Assembly (NCBI GenBank): GCA_964469555.1
Contig: CAYYAQ010000058.1
Location: 1 to 29,631, forward strand
Direction: 5' to 3'
Length of the DNA: 29,631 nucleotides
Source: CAYYAQ01 sp964469555
Lineage (GTDB): Bacteria; Planctomycetota; UBA1135; UBA2386
In this document: positions 16,599 to 23,952 of the stretch, piece by piece
Layout: the number at the start of each line of letters is the position of its first letter
Numbering within the stretch: the stretch's first letter is position 1
Position numbers and translations under genes: made by a program
The notes under the pieces: model-generated
Database searches by the model: none
Told to the model about the DNA's origin: nothing
What the model saw: the letters and a program-made list of their open reading frames with translations, nothing else

Positions 16599-17608
16599 AA
16601 GGCACCGTCCCGCACTTCGAAGTGCGTCGGTTTGTCGTGGGTGGGGCCGCCTGCTTTGACCCAGTCGCCGATCCACTGTGTCAGTTCGTCCATGGTGACC
16701 CTGAGGGGGCCAAACAGCTTGATCGCTTCCGATGCGTTGCTGAGGAGTGCCGAGTCGCTCTCCGCGCCATCGAATGTCGGTGTGCGATCGAAGATCTTCC
16801 CGAACCGCGTCGCGAGGTCGCGTACCGACAGTGTCTCGCCTCCGGTCACGTTCAGAACGCGCGGTGGCGATGCCGCGACCGAGAAGCACGCGAGCGCCAT
16901 CGCGTTGGCGTCGCCCTGCCAGATCACGTTGCAGTGCCCGTTCGCGAGATCGACCGGTTCGCCGCGGTGCACACGCAACGCGATGTCGAGCGGTACTCCG
17001 TAGCGCAGTTCAGCGGCGTAGTTCAGACGGTAGATGGTCGTCGGTGTCCCGTGCTCGCGGGAGAAGTGCTCGAAGATGCGTTCGCGCGCGACGACGGATT
17101 GGGCATACTCGCCGACCGGAGCGATTGGCGTATCCTCCGTCGCGCCGCCGCCGTCGACGGGCACGAACGGGTAGACGTTTCCGCTCGAGAACACGACCGT
17201 CGGAACGCCGTGGTAGCGGTCGGCGACGATGCCGGGTAGCCAGGCGTTGAGAGCCCACGTCTTCGCTGCGTCGTCGGACGTCCCGAACTTCGTGCCGACC
17301 AGGAATGCGACTGCGCCAGCGTCGGGCAGCGCGGCGACGGCATCGTGGTCGAGCAGATCACAGGCGATGGTGCGGGCGCCGGACGATTCGATCTCTTCTC
17401 GCGCCGCGGGATCCGAGAAGCGCGCGACTGCCATGACGGAGTGCCCCGATCCGATCTCCTCGAATCCACGCGCCGCCATCCGTGCGAAGGATGGCCCCAT
17501 CTTCCCGCCGGCGCCGAGCACGACGAGATCGCCTTCGATCTCGCGCAACGCGTCGAGTGCCGGGGGAGTCGGTCGCGATAGGGACTCTTTCAGCGCGGCG
17601 AGGTCCAT
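16595..17608 (-). CDS. NAD-dependent epimerase/dehydratase (extended SDR) without the active-site lysine
   Basis: The 337-residue protein has a Rossmann nucleotide-binding motif GAGGKMG (32-38), preceded by a 25-residue N-terminal helix. The catalytic Ser region VVFSSGNVYPF (138-148) is intact. The YxxxK motif reads YAQSV (168-172), so Tyr is kept but the Lys is Val. Further homologous segments are IYRLNYAAELRYGVPLDI and NVTGGETLSVRDLATRFG. Extended SDRs act on nucleotide sugars or free sugars; loss of Lys questions classical redox catalysis. The ATG at 17608 faces the Gfo/Idh/MocA gene across 36 bases, and its stop overlaps the start of the DapA-like gene, so the two are a tight pair likely in the same pathway. 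Confidence 0.82.
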   Translation of the reverse strand: MDLAALKESLSRPTPPALDALREIEGDLVVLGAGGKMGPSFARMAARGFEEIGSGHSVMAVARFSDPAAREEIESSGARTIACDLLDHDAVAALPDAGAVAFLVGTKFGTSDDAAKTWALNAWLPGIVADRYHGVPTVVFSSGNVYPFVPVDGGGATEDTPIAPVGEYAQSVVARERIFEHFSREHGTPTTIYRLNYAAELRYGVPLDIALRVHRGEPVDLANGHCNVIWQGDANAMALACFSVAASPPRVLNVTGGETLSVRDLATRFGKIFDRTPTFDGAESDSALLSNASEAIKLFGPLRVTMDELTQWIGDWVKAGGPTHDKPTHFEVRDGAF

Positions 17609-17632
17609 CGGCAGATAGCATACGGGCCACTG

Positions 17633-17638
17633 AGGAGG
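17633..17638 (+). promoter_or_regulatory. Ribosome binding site AGGAGG deciding a GTG start
   Basis: A perfect AGGAGG sits 6 bases before GTG 17645. It selects this GTG as the start of the oxidoreductase, which directly precedes its signal-like hydrophobic segment. Confidence 0.75.
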
Positions 17639-17644
17639 TTTAAA

Positions 17645-18649
17645 GTGAACAGTTTCGGACGTCGCGTCATCCCAAGTCTAATCGTCGTTCTCGCCGTATT
17701 GAGCGTTTCGTTGCAGGACAAGCCTGCGACGAAGGAGCTGAAGATCGGCATCCTCGGACTCGACACGTCGCACGTGGTCGCGTTCACGAAGCTCTTCAAT
17801 GACCCGAAGGCGAAGGGCGACCTCGCCACCATGCGCGTCGCCGCCGGGTTCCCCGGGGGTACGGACATCGCGTCGAGCAAGAACCGCGTCAAAGGGTTCA
17901 CCAAGCAACTGCGCGGCATGGGTGTCGAGATCGTCGATTCGATTCCTGAACTCCTGAAGAAAGTCGACGTCGTGCTCCTGGAGTGTGTTGATGGGCGCCC
18001 GCATCTCGAGCAGGTTCGGTTGGTCTTCGCAGCCGGCAAGCGCGTGTTCATCGACAAGCCGCTCGCAGGTTCGCTGGTCGACGTCGTCGGAATCGAGGCG
18101 TTGGGCCGCAAGTTCAAGGTCCCGTGGTGGTCGAGCTCGTCGCTGCGATTTTGTGCGCCCTTGCCCGAGAACATCGGCAAGGTGCTCGGTTGCGCGGCGT
18201 GGAGTCCGTGCAGTCTGGAGCCGACACACCCGGATCTCTTCTGGTACGGCATCCACGGCGTGGAGTCCCTGTTCACGGTCATGGGCGTCGGTTGCGAGAG
18301 CGTCACGCGCGTGCAGACCGATGGCGTAGAGCTCGTCACCGGAGTGTGGGCGGGCGGTCGCGTCGGCACCTTCCGCGGCATTCGCAAGGGGAAGTCGGGC
18401 TACGGCGCGGTGGTGTTCGGCGAGAAGGGCATCGCGCAGCGACCGAACTACGCCGGCTATGCTCCGTTGGTCGGCGAGATCGCGAAGTTCTTCCGCACGG
18501 GAACGCCGCCGGTGTCGACCGAGGAAACGCTGGAGATCTACGCCTTCATGGAGGCCGCCGACGAGAGCAAGCGGCAAGCCGGGGTTCCCGTCTCCGTCGC
18601 TCGTACCTTGCGCCGGGCGCGGGCGATGTACGCCCGGCGCAAGCGCTAG
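17645..18649 (+). CDS. Exported Gfo/Idh/MocA-family oxidoreductase
   Basis: The 334-residue protein begins with a hydrophobic N-terminal segment (IPSLIVVLAVLSVSL, 9-23) that looks like a signal peptide or anchor. It continues with a Rossmann strand LKIGILGLDTSHVVAF (32-47). The family NAD(P) and active-site motif EKP appears as DKP (137-139, in FIDKPLAGS). A conserved His204 in WYGIHGVESLF matches the C-terminal domain catalytic region. Such enzymes oxidise or reduce sugars and related alcohols with a nucleotide cofactor; export of this group without cytosolic cofactor is a known puzzle of planctomycetes, so the cofactor may be tightly bound. It is divergent from the epimerase-DapA pair. Its stop overlaps the stop of the convergent SGNH remnant. 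Confidence 0.85.
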   Translation: MNSFGRRVIPSLIVVLAVLSVSLQDKPATKELKIGILGLDTSHVVAFTKLFNDPKAKGDLATMRVAAGFPGGTDIASSKNRVKGFTKQLRGMGVEIVDSIPELLKKVDVVLLECVDGRPHLEQVRLVFAAGKRVFIDKPLAGSLVDVVGIEALGRKFKVPWWSSSSLRFCAPLPENIGKVLGCAAWSPCSLEPTHPDLFWYGIHGVESLFTVMGVGCESVTRVQTDGVELVTGVWAGGRVGTFRGIRKGKSGYGAVVFGEKGIAQRPNYAGYAPLVGEIAKFFRTGTPPVSTEETLEIYAFMEAADESKRQAGVPVSVARTLRRARAMYARRKR

Positions 18650-19061
18650 TAGAACGCTGCCGGCAGAAGCTGGCTCGCGGGATTGAGCAAGACCGCCAGC
18701 TGTGCTTTCGCCCAGAGCGTGTACCCCCGCGGGTTGAGGTGGATGTCGCGGTGGAAGTAGAAAGCCTCCTGCGCGGTGCCCTTCACGTGCGGAAGCAGGG
18801 CCGTGAATGAATCGACGTAGGGGACGCCGCACCGTTTCGCCAGTTTGCTTATCTCGATGTGGGGGTGGTTCGATCACATCGGGGGCCAGCGCCCGGAGTA
18901 CGAAGACGCCTACTGCGGGTAGTGCGGACTCCGGTCAGCATCAACTTCACGCCGTTGTCACGGTACAAATCCGCGATCTTCGCGAGCGTCGAGAACAGGA
19001 TCTTCTTCTTGAAGGAGAGCGCGGCGCGCCATGTTGTGTTGGAGAGGCGGGAGGAGTGTAG
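18646..19061 (-). pseudogene. Decayed SGNH-hydrolase-like gene (C-terminal remnants in two frames)
   Basis: This is most of the 487-base gap between the oxidoreductase and the TonB receptor. On the minus strand an upstream piece (about 19061-18927) reads RLSNTTWRAALSFKKKILF, then LAKIADLYRDNGVKLMLTGV. A downstream piece in another frame (18858-18646) reads KLAKRCGVPYVDSFTALLPH, then FYFHRDIHLNPRGYTLWAKA, ending at TAG. The D-x-H-x-N-x-x-G block is the catalytic Asp-His region of SGNH/GDSL hydrolases. Between the pieces the downstream frame is crossed by a TAG and a TGA, and the frame changes. No single intact gene can be drawn, and the N-terminal nucleophile Ser block is missing. The remaining bases up to 19136 show nothing further. 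Confidence 0.6.
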
Positions 19062-19136
19062 CGCCGAAGGGCGGTTTCTGAGACTCTCCGGAGATTCCCC
19101 TGAACCTCGACGAGGCAGGACAGATTCTACTCTTCG

Positions 19137-21272
19137 ATGACTTCCACCCAACTGCTCGCGGTCCTACTCCTCATCGTCGTCGCGTCTCACGACCTCGGCG
19201 CCCAGAATGGCGCTGGCGCTCAGGACCCGAAGACGCAGAAGTCCAAGAAGGTGATCGTCACCGCGACGCGGTCGGAAGAGACGCCCCTCGATGTTCCCTT
19301 CTCGACGGGTTCGATCGACGAGCAGCAATTCAGGCGGCGCTCCTACCGGACCGTTCCGCAGGCGCTTCGCGATGTGCCCGGCGTCATGATCCAGGAGACG
19401 GCGCACGGACACGGGTCGCCCTACATTCGCGGGTTTACCAGCCACCGCACCCTGCTCCTGATCGACGGAGTCCGGTTGAATAACTCGGTGTTCCGCCCGG
19501 GTCCGAATCAGTACTGGAACACGGTGGATCCGTTCTCACTCGAGCGGCTCGAGATCGTGAAGGGACCGAGCTCCGTGCTCTACGGTTCGGATGCGATCGG
19601 TGGAACCGTCAACGCCATCACGAGGCGCGTTTTTCCTGCGGTCGGCGATTCGTACACGTTCGGCGGGGAATCGAGGGTCCGCTACGCCACCGCCGAGGAT
19701 TCGATCCAGGGCCGGGGTGAACTGAGCATCCATCTTCCCGGCGAGAGCGGGGGCGGGACCGGGATCCGGGTCGGAGGAACGGCCAAGGCGTTCGGGGATC
19801 TCGAAGGAGGTCGCGGTGTCGGGACCCAGCGCGGAACCGGCTACTCGGAGACCGACGTCGACCTGAAGATCGAGCACTTCTTCGACGCGGATTCGCGGTT
19901 GGTCTTCCTGCACCAGCGCGTCGACCAGAACGACGTCCCGCGGACACACAAGACAGTCGATGGCGTCTCCTGGCGCGGCGTGACCAAAGGGAGCGATCAG
20001 CGCCGCGAGTTCGACCAGAACCGGGAGCTGACCTATCTGCAGTTCCATCGCGAGCAGAGCGTGGGATTCCTCGATGCCGTGCGCGCCAACCTGTCGTGGC
20101 ACCGGCAGACCGAAGTCCGCGACCGCATCCGCGGCAATGGGAATCAGGAGCTGCAGGGGTTCGACGTCGGCACTCTCGGCGCGTGGTTGCAACTCGAGTC
20201 GTCGAGCGCGATCGGTACGCTGACGTACGGCGTGGAGTTCTACCACGACGACGTCGACTCCTTCTTGAGGAAGTTCGCGAACCCCGCGCCCGCCGATTCC
20301 ATCCAGGGACCTGTCGCCGACGACGCCACGTACGACATCCTGGACGTCTACTTGCAGGACAAGTTCGAGTTGTGTGACCGCCTCGACGTCACTCTCGGCG
20401 TGCGTTTCAGCTACGTTTCTGCCGACGCGGACAGCGTTCGCCACCCCGTTACGAACACGCAGACCGCGATCAAGGACGATTGGAAGACGGTCGTGGGAAG
20501 CTCGCGTTTTCGGTACGGGCTGATCCCCGATCGTGTCGTCGTGTTCGGCGGCGTGTCTCAAGGGTTTCGCGCCCCCAACCTCTCCGACCTCTCACGTTTC
20601 GATTCCGCGCGCAGCAACGAGTTCGAGGTGCCGTCTACCAACCTCCATCCGGAGAAGTACATCACCTACGAGATCGGCGTGAAGGTCGAGACGGAAGACC
20701 TCGCGGTCGAGACGTCCTGGTTCTATACGGATATCGAGGATCAGATCCTGCGTTTCCCTACAGGCAATGTCCGCGGTGGGGAGACGGAAGTCACGAAGGG
20801 CAACGTCGGCGACGGCTACATCCAGGGCCTCGAACTCGGCGTGGCCTACGACCTCTGCCCCGCGACGACTGTCTTCGGGAACGCGACCTACATCCACGGT
20901 CGCGTCACGAACTTCCAGAGCGCCGGATCGGCGCGGACGGCGACTTACCCGTCGCGGTTGATGCCGATCACCCTCCAGGCTGGTCTTCGCTGGGAACCCC
21001 CGGAGTGTCGTTTCTGGGGAGAGACCGTCGTCGTGCACGCGGAGGACGCGGACCGCCTTTCGTTCGACGACCAACGCGACACGAGCCGGATCCCAGCCGG
21101 CGGCACCCCGGGCTACACGGTGTGGCACGTGCGCGGCGGCATGCGGATCTCCCACAGCACCTCCTGCACGTTGCTCCTCGAGAACGTCACGGGCGTCGAC
21201 TACCGCGTGCACGGTTCGGGGCTGAACCGTCCCGGTCGGAACTTCGTGTTCGGGTTCGCGACGACGTTCTAG
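19137..21272 (+). CDS. TonB-dependent outer-membrane receptor
   Basis: The 711-residue product has a signal peptide (cleavage near residue 22), a TonB-box-like segment VIVTATRSEETPLDVP (about 40-55), then a plug domain with YIRGFTSHRTLLLIDGVRLN and the pair IVKGPSSVLYGSDAIGG. The barrel follows, with FRAPNLSDLSRF near 477 and NLHPEKYITYEIGVKVE soon after, and ends in the terminal phenylalanine (FGFATTF) needed for outer-membrane assembly. Such receptors import heme, siderophores, cobalamin or glycans using TonB energy. The FRAP and NLxPE boxes are common to heme-type and other receptors, so substrate is uncertain. No TonB/ExbB/ExbD genes or binding proteins are adjacent; the gene stands alone between a pseudogene and a convergent gene. 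ATG 19137 precedes the signal peptide. Confidence 0.93.
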   Translation: MTSTQLLAVLLLIVVASHDLGAQNGAGAQDPKTQKSKKVIVTATRSEETPLDVPFSTGSIDEQQFRRRSYRTVPQALRDVPGVMIQETAHGHGSPYIRGFTSHRTLLLIDGVRLNNSVFRPGPNQYWNTVDPFSLERLEIVKGPSSVLYGSDAIGGTVNAITRRVFPAVGDSYTFGGESRVRYATAEDSIQGRGELSIHLPGESGGGTGIRVGGTAKAFGDLEGGRGVGTQRGTGYSETDVDLKIEHFFDADSRLVFLHQRVDQNDVPRTHKTVDGVSWRGVTKGSDQRREFDQNRELTYLQFHREQSVGFLDAVRANLSWHRQTEVRDRIRGNGNQELQGFDVGTLGAWLQLESSSAIGTLTYGVEFYHDDVDSFLRKFANPAPADSIQGPVADDATYDILDVYLQDKFELCDRLDVTLGVRFSYVSADADSVRHPVTNTQTAIKDDWKTVVGSSRFRYGLIPDRVVVFGGVSQGFRAPNLSDLSRFDSARSNEFEVPSTNLHPEKYITYEIGVKVETEDLAVETSWFYTDIEDQILRFPTGNVRGGETEVTKGNVGDGYIQGLELGVAYDLCPATTVFGNATYIHGRVTNFQSAGSARTATYPSRLMPITLQAGLRWEPPECRFWGETVVVHAEDADRLSFDDQRDTSRIPAGGTPGYTVWHVRGGMRISHSTSCTLLLENVTGVDYRVHGSGLNRPGRNFVFGFATTF

Positions 21273-21491
21273 CCCTGCCAGCCGGAGTCTCGAGGGGCCT
21301 TCTCATCGCGGCGGGCCACCCCGGATGTTGCGCTGGCGCCGCAGGTTGTGTGCCCTCGAACGTGAGCGAATCGCGGGCGAAAAACTGATGCGCACCGCCA
21401 TCGCGCGGCAGATCGACATCAACGAAGCGAACCCGGACTTGCAGCACGATCGATGGCCGCGACGTGGGCGGGCCGGGACATGACAAGGCAC

Positions 21492-21511
21492 ACGCGCCGT
21501 CGTTGGCGCGT
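21492..21511. terminator. Hairpin between convergent genes, candidate terminator
   Basis: A perfect 7-base stem (ACGCGCC with GGCGCGT) around a 6-base loop ends in a short TTT on the plus strand. It lies 21 bases past the stop of the minus-strand prenyltransferase-repeat gene and 219 bases past the TonB receptor stop, so it could serve either. The U-run is short. The rest of the 260-base gap (21273-21532) holds no clear gene; a minus-strand stretch near 21350-21440 reads open but matches nothing I recognise. Confidence 0.4.
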
Positions 21512-21532
21512 TTGTACCGCCTGTTCGCCGTG

Positions 21533-23047
21533 CTAGCGCACTAGACGGGTGTACCGGTAGTAGGCTTCGAGCGTCAGCGCGAGGATCGCGGTCGAGTAGA
21601 CGCGGCCACCGTCCTCGCCCCAGGCGCCGACGTTGTCCCACGAACCCTTGAAGTTGCCGTCCGTGCGCTGCGTCTTCACGAGCGCCGGGGTCAGCTTGTT
21701 CTGCCACTGCTTCCAGTAGGGGGGACCCATCTGGTAGAGCGCGTAGCTTCCGTAGTACCAGTAGTAGTGGTCGATGCTGCCTTCCTTGTCCCACACGGGT
21801 GCTCTCTGGAGAAGCGTCTCCGCCGCGGCCTTCATCACCGGGACCTTCTTGGGTTCCTGGCCGAGGAAGAATCGGCAGAACAGACCGACCGCGGTCATGG
21901 CGTCGCCCTTGTCGATGGGGAATCGCTGCGCGTGATCGCCCGGGTGGCGCGAGGAGAGTTCTCCCTTCTGCGTGTAGCCGCAGTGTCCACTCGCCATGTC
22001 GGTCAGCTCGTCCAGGAAGACCAGGCTCGTCTTCAGCGCCTGGGTGTTGATGTCCAGCCCGAAGTCCTTGGCGGACTTGTAGGCCATGATGCACCAGCCG
22101 GTGACGGACATGTCGTTGTCGTTGTCCCGCGGTTGGTAACGCCAGCACGCGTACGGGTTGCGGTGTGACTCGAGATAGTTGATGCCGCCCTGGGCGATCT
22201 TGCGAAGGAGCTTGTAGTTCGACAGACCGTAGGCCTCGCACATCGCGTAGGACGCGATCGCGTGGTCGTAGATGAAGTCGTGAGACGCGGCAGTTCCGAA
22301 CAGCCCGCTCGGGGCCTGTTGCAACCGCAACCACTTCACGGCCTTCCTGACGATGTTCTTGTACTTGCCGGAGCGCATCGTGTTGCCGTCGCCGAGGAAG
22401 GCCAGGAGCGCTAGCCCGGTGACGCCGACGTCGTGGACTGGATTGCCGGCGCCGTCGCAGATCGCCCCGTTCTTGTCGTGTTTCATGAATGCGTCACAGT
22501 CCCACCTGCCGCTGTCATCCTGGTGGACCCGCAGCCACTTGAGGGCTGCGTCGATTTGCTTGGCGGACCGGGGATGACGACCTTTGTTGGGGCCTCCGCC
22601 GCCCCGACCAAACCTCCCGCCTGCGTCACCGCCGAGCCCGATCGTTGGGTTTGTCCCGTCGAAGCGGAACGCTGTCGGATCGGAGTCGGAGATATTCTCG
22701 TTGATGACGTTGTCGACGACCTCGTCGCTGTCTGAGAATTCTGGGTCGACCGTGTCCACCTCGTCGGTCACTTCGTCTTTCACGTCCTCTGTATCGATCT
22801 CATCTTCCTCGATGTCATCTTCCTCGATGGCCGGTTCCATCGCGGTCATGACCTCTGGCTTCAGTATGCGTGGGTTGTCGAGCGCGAAGTAGAGGATGAA
22901 CCCGGCGATGACGTGCGCGAGAATAGAGATCGCTAGCCACGGTGCGTGCTTCAGCTGGTTGGACATGACTTCGGAGAAGTCTTCATCCTGTTCCCAGATG
23001 GGCGGTGCGTTGGATTCGATTTCGATACCGGTGGGATCGAGTGTCAT
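21533..23047 (-). CDS. Membrane-anchored prenyltransferase/squalene-oxidase-repeat protein
   Basis: The 504-residue protein has a cytoplasmic N-terminus, one membrane helix (LAISILAHVIAGFILYFAL, 38-56), a strongly acidic stretch (71-123) and a Gly-rich linker (138-156). From about 160 to the end are repeats of the alpha-6/alpha-6 barrel type (for example AALKWLRVHQDDSGRWD, AVKWLRLQQAPSGLFG, ALVKTQRTDGNFKGSWD), as in terpene cyclases and prenyltransferase beta subunits. Catalytic motifs of those enzymes are not evident, so this is probably a binding or surface protein. This architecture is common in planctomycetes, where its role is unknown. The N-terminal helix followed by an acidic segment resembles TonB/energy-transducer anchors. 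A GGAG lies 7 bases before ATG 23047. Confidence 0.8.
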   Translation of the reverse strand: MTLDPTGIEIESNAPPIWEQDEDFSEVMSNQLKHAPWLAISILAHVIAGFILYFALDNPRILKPEVMTAMEPAIEEDDIEEDEIDTEDVKDEVTDEVDTVDPEFSDSDEVVDNVINENISDSDPTAFRFDGTNPTIGLGGDAGGRFGRGGGGPNKGRHPRSAKQIDAALKWLRVHQDDSGRWDCDAFMKHDKNGAICDGAGNPVHDVGVTGLALLAFLGDGNTMRSGKYKNIVRKAVKWLRLQQAPSGLFGTAASHDFIYDHAIASYAMCEAYGLSNYKLLRKIAQGGINYLESHRNPYACWRYQPRDNDNDMSVTGWCIMAYKSAKDFGLDINTQALKTSLVFLDELTDMASGHCGYTQKGELSSRHPGDHAQRFPIDKGDAMTAVGLFCRFFLGQEPKKVPVMKAAAETLLQRAPVWDKEGSIDHYYWYYGSYALYQMGPPYWKQWQNKLTPALVKTQRTDGNFKGSWDNVGAWGEDGGRVYSTAILALTLEAYYRYTRLVR

Positions 23048-23080
23048 GACGGGTCTCCGAGTGCTGCGGGTTGGAGTTGC

Positions 23081-23105
23081 TGGAACGGCGGCGGCAAACG
23101 TTCCA
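23081..23105. promoter_or_regulatory. Inverted repeat upstream of the prenyltransferase-repeat gene
   Basis: TGGAACG and CGTTCCA form perfect 7-base arms separated by 11 bases, 34-58 bases upstream of the ATG at 23047. The position would suit an operator, but no regulator is known here and chance occurrence cannot be excluded. Confidence 0.3.
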
Positions 23106-23123
23106 AACCGTCTTTGGGTTCAG

Positions 23124-23149
23124 TGACCTGTCTCGTTGACCTGTCTCGT
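23124..23149. repeat. Perfect tandem duplication, 2 x 13 bases
   Basis: The unit TGACCTGTCTCGT occurs twice head to tail without mismatch in non-coding DNA about 80-100 bases upstream of the prenyltransferase-repeat gene. It may be a recent slippage event or a doubled binding site. Confidence 0.85.
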
Positions 23150-23407
23150 TCGCGCGGAGTTTTGGCGCGGGGTCCGAGTTTCTTGGCGCGCGGGGTTTTT
23201 GGAGTGAACCCGGGTGCGCGGCGGGCCGTTGGTGTTGCGGCTCGTGCTCAGAACTGCGAGGCCCGCGCGTTTGCGGCTGCGGGATGCTCGGCGGCATCGA
23301 GTGTCTCGAGGCAGTCGACCTAGCCTGGTCGGACGGCTCGCAGCGCCGAAGACCGAGAACGCCCAGCCACGTCAGCGTACCGGTGCTGAGCCTGGGCAAC
23401 CCTGGGC

Positions 23408-23428
23408 GGGCCGCTTCGCGAGCGGCCC
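23408..23428 (-). terminator. GC-rich hairpin, candidate terminator of the HMA lipoprotein gene
   Basis: Perfect 8-base arms (GGGCCGCT and AGCGGCCC) enclose a 5-base loop, starting 38 bases after the lipoprotein stop codon on the minus strand. There is no U-run, so it may act as an RNA 3'-end stabiliser rather than a classical intrinsic terminator. Confidence 0.5.
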
Positions 23429-23466
23429 GGCTTGCTTGGAGTCTGGGTTTGGGAGAGGGTGGACGG

Positions 23467-23811
23467 CTAGTCCATCTTCTTCGCGGACTCAGCGGTGGCG
23501 TTGATCGCCTTGAGGATGTCGTCGAGCTTGGTCTTCGCCGGATCGTATTTCACCGAGAATTGCTGCTTGTCCACTTCGAGGCCGACGATCTCGACGCCGG
23601 TCAGCGGTTTGAGGGCGCCACTCACGGTGGCGACACAGGTGCTTCAAGGAACGCGCCCGAGTTCGAGTTTCGTCGTGGTCATGTTGGCCACGGTGGTGGC
23701 TGCTGCTGGTTTCTTGGGATCAGAATCTGCCGACCCGGTTGCCTTTTCCGCCGTGCAGGCGGTGAGGCTGAGACCGAGCAGGCACGCCATCGTGGTCTTG
23801 AGGATGTTCAT
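23467..23811 (-). CDS. HMA-domain lipoprotein with an in-frame TGA at the first Cys of CxxC (candidate selenoprotein)
   Basis: Read through one TGA, the frame encodes 114 residues from ATG 23811 to TAG 23467 (ATGs at 23820 and 23823 are alternatives). The N-terminus is a lipoprotein signal with lipobox LTAC (Cys19), followed by a Ser/Ala/Pro/Lys linker. From about residue 46 comes a heavy-metal-associated domain, including VATVSGALKPLTGVEIVGLE and VKYDPAKTKLDDILKAINAT. HMA domains bind soft metals with the two cysteines of CxxC. Here the first cysteine codon is TGA (residue 56, bases 23646-23644), giving U-S-T-C. The frame and domain remain perfect on both sides. A SECIS-like hairpin follows the TGA. 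The alternatives are a selenoprotein, or a pseudogene with a TGC/TGT to TGA change ending a 55-residue product. No selenocysteine machinery is in the window. Confidence 0.65.
23616..23632 (-). promoter_or_regulatory. Bacterial SECIS-like hairpin downstream of the in-frame TGA
   Basis: On the minus strand, arms CGCCAC and GTGGCG pair perfectly (6 base pairs) around the loop CGTGA. The apical loop starts 17 bases after the TGA and has G at its second position. From memory, bacterial SECIS rules ask for an apical loop roughly 16-37 bases after UGA with a G among its first two bases, so this fits near the lower limit. The stem is short, and outer pairs are weak. Confidence 0.45.
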
Positions 23812-23952
23812 GGCGGTCATCATCCGGCCCGGCGCGCTGATGAGGCAACTCATTCCTGAGCGGAGGCGCCCACGATTTGCCGCGTCGGGGTTTGGTCCCC
23901 GGGAAACCTCCCTGCGCTGGGTCGGGTGCTCGGTCTACAATCCCGTGCAGTC

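Larger units (their letters stand above)
23048..23466. other. 419-base region between two minus-strand genes, no gene
   Basis: No reading frame here is convincing. The region holds a 7-base inverted repeat close to the downstream start (23081-23105), a tandem duplication (23124-23149), and a strong GC hairpin (23408-23428); these are listed separately. A G-rich repeat-like pair (GGCGCGGGG at about 23165 and GGCGCGCGGGG at about 23184) is also visible. Confidence 0.5.

Noticed and set aside
16599..16889. Longer N-terminus for the DapA-like protein
   Set aside because: The extra residues are the out-of-frame reading of the epimerase C-terminus; TTG 16598 gives a coupled start and correct family length.
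16158..17239. Two long plus-strand frames across the DapA-like and epimerase genes
   Set aside because: They oppose genes with clear catalytic motifs and TTGA coupling; no homology of their own.
18859..18926. Selenocysteine at the TGA inside the SGNH remnant
   Set aside because: A TAG also crosses the same frame, the upstream homologous part lies in another frame, and no catalytic cysteine is expected there.
21300..21486. Minus-strand frame in the gap after the TonB receptor
   Set aside because: Mixed third-position composition and no recognisable domain; not enough to call a gene or remnant.
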